Positions 1-9,898 of a stretch of 64,000 nucleotides of DNA are shown here, in pieces. Origin of the DNA: an uncultured Prevotellaceae bacterium. Its GTDB lineage: Bacteria; Bacteroidota; Bacteroidia; Bacteroidales; Bacteroidaceae. Every line of letters begins with the position of its first letter. The stretch's first letter is position 1. The notes under the pieces are model-generated. The model saw only the letters and a program-made list of their open reading frames with translations, was not told the DNA's origin and did no database searches. Where the stretch lies: positions 62,001-126,000 of the forward strand of contig CAMVAT010000004.1 of NCBI GenBank assembly GCA_947165505.1. Direction: 5' to 3'. Made by a program: the position numbers and the translations under genes.

Positions 1-627
1 GCTGTCACCTTTCAGCTTTTTATCACTTATTTGCATCATTTGAACTCTTTTAGGCGGTCGTTTCGACCGCCTAAAGTTGTTTGATGTTGTTGGTGGTTGT
101 CTCGTCATACTAAAAATGAACAAAAATGAACACGGACAGATAGTGTGGGATTAAAATAAAAGCATTATTTTTGCAACGCTGTAAAAAGCAACCAGCTCGC
201 AACAAGTCGTTCTTTGACTCATCGTCGTCAGTCTTTTTCAAGGCTGGCAGCCATTGAAAAACAAAAAAAACGCCGTTTTTTTTTGTTTTTCGCTCAATAA
301 TCGTTATCTTTGCACCTGTCATCGGATGACGTCCGTTGACAGACATAGAGAAGTGCTGTTGAGCTTCACCCCGCCAGAGAATCTGCAAAATTCAACGTAA
401 CAAGGTGAAAGGCTGAAGGCTGCTTCTCCCATGAAGTATATCGGGAACCCATATCCCCTCTTACAGGTGGTGTGGTGTTCACGGATAATTGATGGGTGTG
501 AGCTGGTTTCATTCTTTTTGTTACGGGTATTGCAGAACCTTCTGACGGAGAACGAAAGAAGGTTCACACCCACTGCGTGTGAAGGTCTTAACATCAAATG
601 CTGAATATTCATCAAAAACATACAACT
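1..627 (+). other. Intergenic region with promoter and long structured leader
   Basis: No gene is visible in this stretch. A perfect 12-bp inverted repeat (49-60 with 64-75, TTT loop) marks the probable 3' end of something upstream of the window, although it lacks a clear U tract. A consensus promoter at 282-312 is followed by about 310 nt of leader before the first start codon at 628. The leader contains several complementary arms: TTCACC at 365-370 with GGTGAA at 404-409; GAACCTTC near 536 with GAAGGTTC near 558-575; and GGGTGTGA near 493 with TCACACCC near 573-580. I could not match it to a known riboswitch or intron. Confidence 0.6.
282..312 (+). promoter_or_regulatory. Bacteroidetes-type promoter for the first BspA gene
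   Basis: TTTG at 282-285, a 19-nt spacer, and TATCTTTG at 305-312 match the Bacteroidetes housekeeping consensus. Transcription should begin near 317, leaving a leader of about 310 nt before the ATG at 628. Confidence 0.8.
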
Positions 628-3600
628 ATGAAACAATTATTAACCTTATTGTTTTTTGCATTTCTCCCTCTATGGGTGTTTGCAGAAGGAAATGGAGGCG
701 TGAGAGTTAGAGTCAATGGCTTTACCTTTGATGAGCTAAATACCAGAGGAGCTGGAACCTGCAGACTGACCGTTGATTATGATTATTATTCTTATACAGG
801 TACCCTTGATGTCCCTAATTCCATTACCTATAACGGCAATACATACGCAGTCACATGGATTGGCGCCAATTGCCTTTACAATAGTAGTGTGACATCTATT
901 ATTATTCCAAGTAGCGTTACATACATTCAAAGCAATGCTTTTGCAATGAACTCCACTTTAAAAGCTGTGATATGTTTAGGAGAAACTCCACCTGTATTGG
1001 ATTCAGGAGCCCTTAGTGGAATATCAGATAATTGTATGTTGATTGTTCCTCGATACCAAAAAAACAGCTATGCAAACAGTGGATGGAAAGAGAGCTGTTT
1101 TCAAGGTGGCGTTTATGAGAATGCATATTTCTGCGTGGATCACAAAACTATGACTTACGGAGATCCCGTGCCAGAATTCACTTTTACTTGTTATAATATA
1201 GAACCTTTGATAAATGCCCCTATTTTTCGTTGTGATGCAGGGCCTACATCCCCTGTAGGCGATTATAGTATATGGGTAGATAATCTTACCGACATTTTCG
1301 AGAGTGGAGAGTTTTATTACGATGAATCAAAAAGCACAGTCACGGTAACCAAAGCACCGCTAACCGTTACTGCTAAAAGTTATACCATCTCGCAAGGCGA
1401 TGCGCTGCCAGACTTCGAAGCCACTTATTCGGGCTTTAAGAATGGTCAGACGGCAAGTGTGCTGACCACACAGCCCACATTCTCATGCAGTGCCACGTCC
1501 AGCAGCCGCCCCGGCACTTATTCAATCACCCCCAGTGGCGCTAAAGCCCAAAACTACAAGTTCACGTACGTCAACGGTACGTTGACCATCATGGGCAACC
1601 AGGCCGTCAACCTGACGCAGATTCCAGCGCAGACCTACGGTGCCACCACCTACAACCTGCCAGAGAAAACCAACGCAGGCCTAACCATCACGTGGTCGTC
1701 GAGCAATACAAACGTTGCCACCGTGAGCGGCCATACGCTGACTATTAAGAACGCCGGTACAGCTACAATCACCGCCACACAAGCAGGCAACAGCAATTAC
1801 AACTCTTTCAGCAAGACCTACACGCTGACAGTTAACAAAGCTCCACTGACCATTACCGCCAAGAGTTACACCATCACTCAAGGTAACGCTCTACCGACAT
1901 TCGAGGCGACCTATTCCGGCTTTAAGAACAATGAGACCGCAAGTGTGCTGACCACGCAGCCCTCATTCTCATGCAGCGCCACGTCGAGTAGTGCACCGGG
2001 TGCCTATACCATCACCCCGTCAGGTGCCGCCGCCGCCAACTACACGTTCACGTACGTCAACGGTACGTTGACTATTGAGGCACCTCTCAGCCCCGCTATC
2101 ACTTTCGCCGATGCCAACGTGAAGGCCCTCTGCGTGCAGAATTGGGACACTGACGGTGACGGCGAATTGAGCGAAGCTGAGGCTGCAGCTGTTACCAACC
2201 TTGGTTCGGCTTTCAATTATAAGAGAAATATAACATCATTTGACGAACTGTCATATTTTACGGGTTTGACGAGCATCGGCGCTGAAGCGTTCAGAAATTG
2301 CACCGGTTTGACGAGTGTGACCATCCCTTCTAGTGTGACGAGCATCGGCATTGCTGCGTTCCGTGATTGCTCCAGTTTGACGAGCGTGACCATCCCCTCG
2401 AGCGTGACGAGCATCGATAATCAAGCGTTCAGTGGTTGTTCCGGCCTGACTAACGTGACCATCCCCGAGGGCGTTACGACCATCAAAGCTAATGCGTTCT
2501 ATGGCTGCTCCGGCCTGACTAATGTGACCATCCCCTCGAGTGTGACGAACATCTACTATTATGCGTTCTCTGGCTGCTCCGGTTTGACGAGCATTAAGGT
2601 TAACAGCGGTAATACCGTCTATGATTCAAGAAATAACTGTAATGCTATCATACATAAGTATTCAAATACATTGAATGTAGGATGTAAAAATACTGTCATT
2701 CCGAATACTGTGACGAGCATCGGGGAAAGTGCGTTCAGTGGCTGCTCCGGCCTGACGAGCGTGACCATCCCAGAGGGCGTGACGAGCATCGGTGATTATG
2801 CGTTCTCTAGATGCACCGGCCTGACGAGTGTGACCATCCCCTCGAGTTTGACGAGCATCGGCAATTATGCGTTCCAGTACTGCTCCGGCCTGGCGAGCGT
2901 GACAATCAACAGCAATGCTATCTTGTCAAGAAATTATAATCTTGTTAATTCCATAGAAAATATCTTTGGTATCCAAGTGAAAAACTATATCATAGGCGAG
3001 GGCGTAACAAGCATTGGTTATGGAGCCTTCTATGACTGCGACGGTCTGACAAGCGTGACCATCCCCTCGAGCGTGACGAGCATCGGCGATTTTGCGTTCT
3101 CTGATTGCTCCAGCCTGACCTCCGTGACGGTAGGAATGGAAACACCTCTTACTATTACTGAGAATACATTCTCCAACCGCGCCAACGCGACACTATATGT
3201 GCCTGCTGGCTGCAAGGCGGCTTATCAGGCTGCTAATTATTGGAAAGAGTTCAAGGAGATTGTAGCACCTTCACCTGCCATCACTTTTGCCAATACGACC
3301 GTAAAGGCTCTCTGCGTGCAGAACTGGGATACCGACGGCGATGGCGAGCTGAGCGAGGATGAGGCGGCAGCCGTAACCGACTTGGGTGCGGTGTTTAGGC
3401 AAAACAAAAACATCACATCGTTCGACGAGCTGCAATACTTTACTGGATTGACGAGCATCGCAGACTCTGCGTTCTATGCTTGTAGCTACATGGCTTCCGT
3501 GACCATTCCATCAAGCGTGACCGCCATAGGCAATAATGCGTTCTTGGTTTGCAATGGCCTTACTTCCGTGACCATCCCTAAGAGTGTAACCAGCATTGGC

Positions 3601-5181
3601 AATGGTGTATTCAGCAGTTGCTCTAAACTGACCTCGATCATAGTCGAAAATGGCAGCAGTTCTTATTCCGCTGAAAATGGAGTGCTGTTTAACAAAAACA
3701 AAACTACAATCCTTTGCTACCCTGCAGGAAAGACTCAGTCAACATATACCATCCCTTCGAGTGTGACGAGCATCGGACGGAGTGCGTTTAACGGTTGTAG
3801 CAAACTGACATCTGTGACCATCCCCAATTCCGTGACGAGCATCGGCTATGGTGCATTCTATGGTAGCTCCGGCCTGACGAGCGTGACCATCCCCAATTCC
3901 GTGACCGACATCGGCCAACATGCTTTTAATGGCTGTAGCAAACTGACTTCTGTGACCATCCCCAATTCCGTGACGAGCATCGGGAACTATGCTTTTAATG
4001 AGTGCAGCAAACTGACCTCTGTGGATATTCCCAATTCCGTGACTACCCTCGGATACTATGCGTTCTACAAGTGCTATGACCTCGCCTCAGTGACCATTGG
4101 CAATTCTGTGAAAAGAATCGGCATGTCTACTTTCAGATACTGCAATAGCTTAAAATCCATTACTATCCCCAACTCCGTGACAAGAATAGACCAGGAGGCG
4201 TTTAAAGGTTGCACATCACTTACATCTGTGGCGATACCAGAAAGTGTCACAAGTCTCGGCACTCAGGCATTCAAAGATTGCTCAGCCCTCACTTCCGTGA
4301 AAGTGGGAATGGAAAGTCCCCTGACTATTGATTCCGAGACCTTCACCAACCGCGCCAACGCCACGCTGTATGTGCCTAAGGGCAGCAAGGGTGCCTATCA
4401 AGCAGCCAATTATTGGAAGGAATTTAAAGCAATCAAGGAATTCCCCGACACTGACGTTAATCAGGACGGTGAGATAGACATGGTGGATGTGGTTGACATC
4501 GCCCGCTTTGTGGTGGGTACGCCCGCCGATACCTTCGTGGTGTTCCTGGCAGACTTGAACAGCGACGACGAGGTGAATGTGGCAGATGCCGTGGTGCTGG
4601 TGAACGAGATTGTCGGCGACCAGAATTTCGCCGCGCCTCAGGGCGCTCCGCGCCGCGCGCTGAGCGACGACCGCCTGATGCTGACCGAGAATGACGACCA
4701 CAGCCTCTCACTCTCGATGGAGAGTGAGCGCGACTATACAGCCTTCCAGTTCGACCTCTACACCAATAGTGAAGATGACTTGATGAGCATCCGCCTCAAC
4801 AATGCCCGCAAGCATGGCCATCAGTTGATTTATAATAAGGTGGACGATGGTCACTACCGCGTGGTGGCTCTTTCTGTGGCCAACAACACATTCTACGACA
4901 ATAGTGGTGAACTGCTGAACATCCAAATCGACGGTTTCAACACTGCCGACATGACAATCAGCAACATCCATTTCATCACCACCGACGGCACCGACCACCG
5001 CTTCGACGACCTCAGTCTGAGCAGTGTGACGGGAATTGAAAGCATCGCTCCTAACTCCTCTGCAAAGGGCGATGGCAACATCTACGACCTCAACGGAAGA
5101 AAAGTCTCTGTGTCCTCTGATTCCTCTGTACTCCCGAAGGGTGTGTATATCATGAACGGACGCAAAGTCGTGGTTAAGTAA
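628..5181 (+). CDS. BspA-like LRR surface protein with MBG, EF-hand and dockerin-like modules
   Basis: Large secreted surface protein of 1,517 aa, probably adhesive or ligand-binding. The start at 628 is chosen because it puts a clean signal peptide (MKQLLTLLFFAFLPLWVFA) at the N-terminus; an in-frame ATG at 598 would precede it by ten polar residues. Order: short LRR-like start; MBG-type beta domains (about residues 165-490, repeated KAPLTVTAKSYTI motif); an EF-hand loop DTDGDGELSEAEA (about 505); BspA/LRR_5 repeats with the recurrent LTSVTIPSSVTSIG pattern to about 870; a second EF-hand-plus-LRR block to about 1265; two dockerin-like loops (DVNQDGEIDMVDVVDI and DLNSDDEVNVADAVVL, about 1278-1330); a cohesin-like beta domain; and a tail ending NGRKVVVK that resembles a type IX secretion sorting signal. 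It is followed after 67 bp by another BspA gene. Family assignment is firm; ligand unknown. Confidence 0.9.
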   Translation: MKQLLTLLFFAFLPLWVFAEGNGGVRVRVNGFTFDELNTRGAGTCRLTVDYDYYSYTGTLDVPNSITYNGNTYAVTWIGANCLYNSSVTSIIIPSSVTYIQSNAFAMNSTLKAVICLGETPPVLDSGALSGISDNCMLIVPRYQKNSYANSGWKESCFQGGVYENAYFCVDHKTMTYGDPVPEFTFTCYNIEPLINAPIFRCDAGPTSPVGDYSIWVDNLTDIFESGEFYYDESKSTVTVTKAPLTVTAKSYTISQGDALPDFEATYSGFKNGQTASVLTTQPTFSCSATSSSRPGTYSITPSGAKAQNYKFTYVNGTLTIMGNQAVNLTQIPAQTYGATTYNLPEKTNAGLTITWSSSNTNVATVSGHTLTIKNAGTATITATQAGNSNYNSFSKTYTLTVNKAPLTITAKSYTITQGNALPTFEATYSGFKNNETASVLTTQPSFSCSATSSSAPGAYTITPSGAAAANYTFTYVNGTLTIEAPLSPAITFADANVKALCVQNWDTDGDGELSEAEAAAVTNLGSAFNYKRNITSFDELSYFTGLTSIGAEAFRNCTGLTSVTIPSSVTSIGIAAFRDCSSLTSVTIPSSVTSIDNQAFSGCSGLTNVTIPEGVTTIKANAFYGCSGLTNVTIPSSVTNIYYYAFSGCSGLTSIKVNSGNTVYDSRNNCNAIIHKYSNTLNVGCKNTVIPNTVTSIGESAFSGCSGLTSVTIPEGVTSIGDYAFSRCTGLTSVTIPSSLTSIGNYAFQYCSGLASVTINSNAILSRNYNLVNSIENIFGIQVKNYIIGEGVTSIGYGAFYDCDGLTSVTIPSSVTSIGDFAFSDCSSLTSVTVGMETPLTITENTFSNRANATLYVPAGCKAAYQAANYWKEFKEIVAPSPAITFANTTVKALCVQNWDTDGDGELSEDEAAAVTDLGAVFRQNKNITSFDELQYFTGLTSIADSAFYACSYMASVTIPSSVTAIGNNAFLVCNGLTSVTIPKSVTSIGNGVFSSCSKLTSIIVENGSSSYSAENGVLFNKNKTTILCYPAGKTQSTYTIPSSVTSIGRSAFNGCSKLTSVTIPNSVTSIGYGAFYGSSGLTSVTIPNSVTDIGQHAFNGCSKLTSVTIPNSVTSIGNYAFNECSKLTSVDIPNSVTTLGYYAFYKCYDLASVTIGNSVKRIGMSTFRYCNSLKSITIPNSVTRIDQEAFKGCTSLTSVAIPESVTSLGTQAFKDCSALTSVKVGMESPLTIDSETFTNRANATLYVPKGSKGAYQAANYWKEFKAIKEFPDTDVNQDGEIDMVDVVDIARFVVGTPADTFVVFLADLNSDDEVNVADAVVLVNEIVGDQNFAAPQGAPRRALSDDRLMLTENDDHSLSLSMESERDYTAFQFDLYTNSEDDLMSIRLNNARKHGHQLIYNKVDDGHYRVVALSVANNTFYDNSGELLNIQIDGFNTADMTISNIHFITTDGTDHRFDDLSLSSVTGIESIAPNSSAKGDGNIYDLNGRKVSVSSDSSVLPKGVYIMNGRKVVVK

Positions 5182-5248
5182 GCACTATGCAAACCTGTGT
5201 ACGGATGAAATAACTACCAATTAGGAAAACAACGAAACAGATAAAAAT

Positions 5249-8200
5249 ATGAAAAAGATCATAGCAATAGCCTGCATGGCATGGTTAGCATTGGCAGGAG
5301 CCTGGGCCGACAACATCAGTGCAGGGGATATCACGCTGCCGGCGGGTGGAACCAGGACGGTGAACATCAGCCTGACGAACACGGAAAGCAACCTCGTAAG
5401 CTTCCAAATGGACTTGACGCTGCCCGAGGGTATCAGTATCAACAAGGCAGGCTGCTCACTTAGCAACCGTATCAGCGACCCCGATCAGGAGTTGACCATC
5501 GGCAAACGGGGAGATAATGTCTATAGGCTTGCCTCCACTTCATTTGCGTTGACGCCTATCAGCGGCACCAGCGGCACGCTGCTCACCCTCTCACTTACGG
5601 CGTCTGCCAACACTGAGGGGGGCGCGGCCACGCTGAGCAACATCCGTTTCGTCACCAGCAATTCTGAGCGTGTGACAATGAGCGATGCTTCGTTCAATAT
5701 CAATATGGCCATCTCTTTCGCCGATGCCAACGTGAAGGCCCTCTGTGTGCAGAACTGGGACACTGACGGCGACAGCGAACTGAGCGAGGATGAGGCGGCA
5801 GCCGTGACTGACTTGGGTACCGTGTTTAAGGGGAACACCACCATCACGTCGTTCGACGAACTATCATATTTCACGGGATTGACAAGCATTAAAGATGGGG
5901 CTTTTTATGGTTGTAGCAAACTGAATTCCGTGATTATTCCCGAGGGTGTGACTAGCATCTTAGATAATGCATTCAGGGCTTGCTCTGGTTTGATTTCTGT
6001 AAACATCCCCGAGGGTGTGACCAGCATTGGTCAATGGGCATTTCTTGGCTGCTCTGGCCTGACGAGCGTAATCATCCCCTCGAGCGTGACAAGCATCGGC
6101 AAAAGTGCCTTTTATGAATGCTCTAGCCTAACCTCTATGACTATTCCCGAATCTGTAACTTCCATTGGAGAGGCAGCTTTCAGCCACTGCTCCAGCCTGA
6201 CCGCCATCACTGTAGAAAATGGAAATAGTTATTATGTCTCTGAGAATGGGGTGCTTTTTAACAAAAACAAGACCTCACTCCTTTGTTTCCCTGCAGGAAA
6301 GACTCAATCTACATATGCTATCCCAGAGAGTGTAACAAGAATATTCCCTTATGCATTCGATAATTGCAGGAGTCTCACTTCTGTGACCATTCCCAACTCC
6401 GTGACCAGTATTGGTAACTATGCATTTTATTGGTGCACAGGGCTGACCTCCGTGACTATTCCTGGTAGCGTGACGGTCATCAGCGACGCTGTATTTCAAG
6501 ATTGTCGTAATCTGACCTCAGTAACTATTCCCAACAGTGTTACGAGTATTGGCGTACATGCATTCTATAGGTGCGTTAAATTGACGAGCGTGACCATCCC
6601 CTCGAGTGTTACGAGCATTGGTAATTATGCGTTCCAAAGTTGCGATAACCTAACCTCCGTGACGGTTGAGATGGAAACGCCTCTTACTATTACTGAGTTA
6701 ACTTTCACCAACCGCGCCAATGCGACGCTGTATGTCCCGGCAGGCTGTAAGGCGGCCTACGAGGCTGCCCAATATTGGCAGGACTTCAATATCGTGTCTG
6801 TCATCTCTTTCGCCGATGCCAACGTGAAGGCCCTCTGTGTGCAGAACTGGGACACTGACGGCGACAGCGAACTGAGCGAGGATGAGGCGGCAGCCGTGAC
6901 CGACTTGGGTACGGTGTTTAAGGGGAACACCACCATCACGTCGTTCGACGAACTATCATATTTCACGGGATTGACAAGCATTGCAGATTCTGCGTTCATA
7001 AGTTGCCGCGGCTTGACCTCCATTACAATACCAAATTCCGTGACTTCCATTGAAATACGTGCTTTCAAGAGTTGTACAGGTCTGACCACTGTCACCATCC
7101 CCTCAAGCATGACGAAAATTGGCTATGGTGCTTTCCAAAATTGTACAGGACTGATCTCCGTAACTATCCCTACGAGCGTGGCAATCATTGGTTCTGCTGC
7201 CTTCGCAACATGCACCAGCCTGACCTCCATCACTGTTGAAAATGGGAATAATGTTTATATTTCTGATGACGGGGTGCTTTTTAACAAAAACAAGACTTCA
7301 ATCCTTTGCTACCCTGCCGGAAAGACTCAGTCAACATATTCTATCCCCTCAAGTGTGACGGACATCCGCCCCAATGCGTTCGATAGTTGCAGGAGTCTCA
7401 CTTCTGTGACCATCCCCTCGAGCGTGACGAGCATCGGCAATGATGCGTTCTACAACTGCACCGGCCTGACGAGCGTGACCATCCCCGAGGGCGTGACAAG
7501 CATCAGCAATAATGCGTTCTCTTTCTGCTCTGGCCTGACGAGCGTGACCATCCCCTCGAGCGTGACCACTATCGGAAGTGGAGCGTTTAGAGGTTGCTCT
7601 AACCTGACCTCCGTGACGGTTGAGATGGAAACGCCTCTTACTATTACTGAGTTAACTTTCACCAACCGCGCCAATGCGACGCTGTATGTCCCGGCAGGCT
7701 GTAAGGCGGCCTACGAGGCTGCCCAATATTGGCAGGACTTCAATATCGTGTCTGTCATCTCTTTCGCCGATGCCAACGTGAAGGCCCTCTGTGTGCAGAA
7801 CTGGGACACTGACGGCGACAGCGAACTGAGCGAGGATGAGGCGGCAGCCGTGACTGACTTGGGTGAGGTGTTTAAAGGAAACACCACCATCACGTCGTTC
7901 GACGAACTGCAATACTTCACAGGGTTGACAAGCATCGGAAATGAGGCGTTCAGAAATTGCCGCGCCCTGTCATCTGTGAATATCCCCAACTCCGTGACTC
8001 TCATCGGCCAACATGCCTTCCATAGCTGCAATAGCCTGACCTCTGTAACCATTCCTGAAAGTGTAACGAAAATCGATTTTGCTGCTTTCTATCAATGTTA
8101 TAGCTTAACCTCCGTAACTATCCCTACGAGCGTGACCAACATCGAAAGTGCAACTTTCGGAGCATGCACCAGTCTGACCTCCATCACTGTTGAAAATGGG

Positions 8201-9850
8201 AATAATGCTTATATCTCTGAAGACGGGGTGTTATTCAACAAAGATAAGACTACAATCATTTGTTTCCCTGCAGGAAAGACTCAATCGGAATATACCATCC
8301 CCGAATCAGTGACGAGAATTTTCAATTATGCGTTCGATAGTTGCAGCGCCCTGACCTCTGTGACTATTCCTAACTCTGTAACAACCATCGGTAAGGTCGC
8401 GTTCAAAAACTGCTCTGGCTTGACGAGCGTGACCATTCCCAATAGCGTTACGACCATCGGAGAAAGTGCTTTTAATGGTTGCTCTAATCTGGCCTCCGTG
8501 ACGGTTGAGATGGAAACGCCTCTTACTATTACTGAGAATACCTTCTCCAACCGCGCCAATGCGACGCTGTATGTCCCGGCAGGCTGTAAGACGGCCTACG
8601 AGGCTGCCCAATATTGGCAGGACTTCAATATCGTGTCTGTCATCTCTTTCGCCGATGCCAACGTGAAGGCCCTCTGTGTGCAGAACTGGGACACTGACGG
8701 CGACAGCGAACTGAGCGAGGATGAGGCGGCAGCCGTGACCGACTTGGGTGAGGTGTTTAAGGGGAACACCACCATCACGTCGTTCGATGAACTGCAATAC
8801 TTCACGGGATTGACAAATATCGGAGATTATGCATTCAATTATTGCTCTGCCCTGACTTCAGTGACCTTCCCTAACTCACTGACGAGCATTGGGAAATGGT
8901 CTTTCCAGTATTGCAGCGGCCTAACCTCCATAACCATTCCTAATTCTGTGAAGAGCATAGGTGTTGCTGCTTTCCATAGATGTAACAGTTTGACCTCCGT
9001 AACCATCCCTGAGAGTGTGACGAGTATCGACTATGCAGCTTTCAGTGATTGTACCGGTCTAACCTCTATAATTGTTGATGATGGAAACAGTTCTTATATC
9101 TCTGAAGAGGGGGTGCTTTTTGACAAAGATAAGAAATCACTTCTATGCTTCCCAGCCGGAAAGACTCAATCAGAATATACCATTCCAGAGAGCGTGACGT
9201 ACATTTATCCACATGCATTTGAACGTTGCAGTAGCCTCATTTCCGTTACTATTTCTGACAATGTGACTATTATTGGCAAATTTGCATTCAGGGCCAGCGG
9301 CTTGACCTCCATAACCATACCAAATTCCGTGACAACCATCGGTGAGAAAGTGTTCCTTGATTGCACCTCCCTTACCTCGGTGACAATTCCTACTTCTGTC
9401 ACCACCATTGGTTGGGGTGCTTTCACTAATTGCTCTGGCCTGACGAGCGTGACCATCCCCTCGAGCGTGACCACTATCGGACGTGAAGCGTTTAGTGGCT
9501 GCTCTAACCTGACCTCCGTGACGGTTGAGATGGAAACGCCTCTTACTATTACTGAGAATACCTTCACCAACCGCGCCAATGCGACGCTGTATGTCCCGGC
9601 AGGCTGTAAGACGGCCTACGAGGCTGCCCAATATTGGCAGGACTTCAATATCGTGGAGATGGCCAGCGTTGTCCCGGGCGACGTGAACGGCGACGGAGAT
9701 ATCGACATCAACGACGTGATGGCACTCGTGTCACACATCTGCGGACAGACACCCACGCAGTTCGACTATACGGCGGCCGATGCCAACGGCGACGGAGAAA
9801 TCGACATCAACGACGTCATGCGAGTGGTCGATACCATCGTCAACCAGTGA
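5249..9850 (+). CDS. BspA-like LRR surface protein with cohesin-like N-terminus and C-terminal dockerin
   Basis: Secreted protein of 1,533 aa. Signal peptide MKKIIAIACMAWLALAGAWA, then a cohesin-like beta domain (about 21-150). Four tandem blocks follow, each made of an EF-hand-like loop (DTDGDSELSEDEA), the linker TSFDEL, and a run of BspA LRRs closed by YVPAGCKAAYEAAQYWQDF. The block joins (around 6660-6990, 7615-7925, 8500-8830) are nearly identical at DNA level. The C-terminus holds two dockerin loops (DVNGDGDIDINDVMALV and DANGDGEIDINDVMRVV) and stops there, with no type IX-like tail. In its EF-hand loops Ser replaces the Gly found in the preceding protein. Probably co-transcribed with the gene before it. 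Likely an adhesin or scaffold part. Confidence 0.88.
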   Translation: MKKIIAIACMAWLALAGAWADNISAGDITLPAGGTRTVNISLTNTESNLVSFQMDLTLPEGISINKAGCSLSNRISDPDQELTIGKRGDNVYRLASTSFALTPISGTSGTLLTLSLTASANTEGGAATLSNIRFVTSNSERVTMSDASFNINMAISFADANVKALCVQNWDTDGDSELSEDEAAAVTDLGTVFKGNTTITSFDELSYFTGLTSIKDGAFYGCSKLNSVIIPEGVTSILDNAFRACSGLISVNIPEGVTSIGQWAFLGCSGLTSVIIPSSVTSIGKSAFYECSSLTSMTIPESVTSIGEAAFSHCSSLTAITVENGNSYYVSENGVLFNKNKTSLLCFPAGKTQSTYAIPESVTRIFPYAFDNCRSLTSVTIPNSVTSIGNYAFYWCTGLTSVTIPGSVTVISDAVFQDCRNLTSVTIPNSVTSIGVHAFYRCVKLTSVTIPSSVTSIGNYAFQSCDNLTSVTVEMETPLTITELTFTNRANATLYVPAGCKAAYEAAQYWQDFNIVSVISFADANVKALCVQNWDTDGDSELSEDEAAAVTDLGTVFKGNTTITSFDELSYFTGLTSIADSAFISCRGLTSITIPNSVTSIEIRAFKSCTGLTTVTIPSSMTKIGYGAFQNCTGLISVTIPTSVAIIGSAAFATCTSLTSITVENGNNVYISDDGVLFNKNKTSILCYPAGKTQSTYSIPSSVTDIRPNAFDSCRSLTSVTIPSSVTSIGNDAFYNCTGLTSVTIPEGVTSISNNAFSFCSGLTSVTIPSSVTTIGSGAFRGCSNLTSVTVEMETPLTITELTFTNRANATLYVPAGCKAAYEAAQYWQDFNIVSVISFADANVKALCVQNWDTDGDSELSEDEAAAVTDLGEVFKGNTTITSFDELQYFTGLTSIGNEAFRNCRALSSVNIPNSVTLIGQHAFHSCNSLTSVTIPESVTKIDFAAFYQCYSLTSVTIPTSVTNIESATFGACTSLTSITVENGNNAYISEDGVLFNKDKTTIICFPAGKTQSEYTIPESVTRIFNYAFDSCSALTSVTIPNSVTTIGKVAFKNCSGLTSVTIPNSVTTIGESAFNGCSNLASVTVEMETPLTITENTFSNRANATLYVPAGCKTAYEAAQYWQDFNIVSVISFADANVKALCVQNWDTDGDSELSEDEAAAVTDLGEVFKGNTTITSFDELQYFTGLTNIGDYAFNYCSALTSVTFPNSLTSIGKWSFQYCSGLTSITIPNSVKSIGVAAFHRCNSLTSVTIPESVTSIDYAAFSDCTGLTSIIVDDGNSSYISEEGVLFDKDKKSLLCFPAGKTQSEYTIPESVTYIYPHAFERCSSLISVTISDNVTIIGKFAFRASGLTSITIPNSVTTIGEKVFLDCTSLTSVTIPTSVTTIGWGAFTNCSGLTSVTIPSSVTTIGREAFSGCSNLTSVTVEMETPLTITENTFTNRANATLYVPAGCKTAYEAAQYWQDFNIVEMASVVPGDVNGDGDIDINDVMALVSHICGQTPTQFDYTAADANGDGEIDINDVMRVVDTIVNQ

Positions 9851-9898
9851 TAAAAAACATACGCTTACAACCGAAAACAAAACGTTCAATAAAATACA

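Noticed and set aside
313..627. Group II intron or known riboswitch in the long leader
   Set aside because: I found no domain V with the GAAA-type hairpin and AC end, and no conserved cobalamin, TPP or SAM core words. Left as an unassigned structured leader.
4282..5081. Several minus-strand frames over the end of the first BspA gene
   Set aside because: Repeat-driven shadows: the LRR repeats produce recurrent antisense frames with repeated MLVTLEGMVTLV-like sequences and no independent support.
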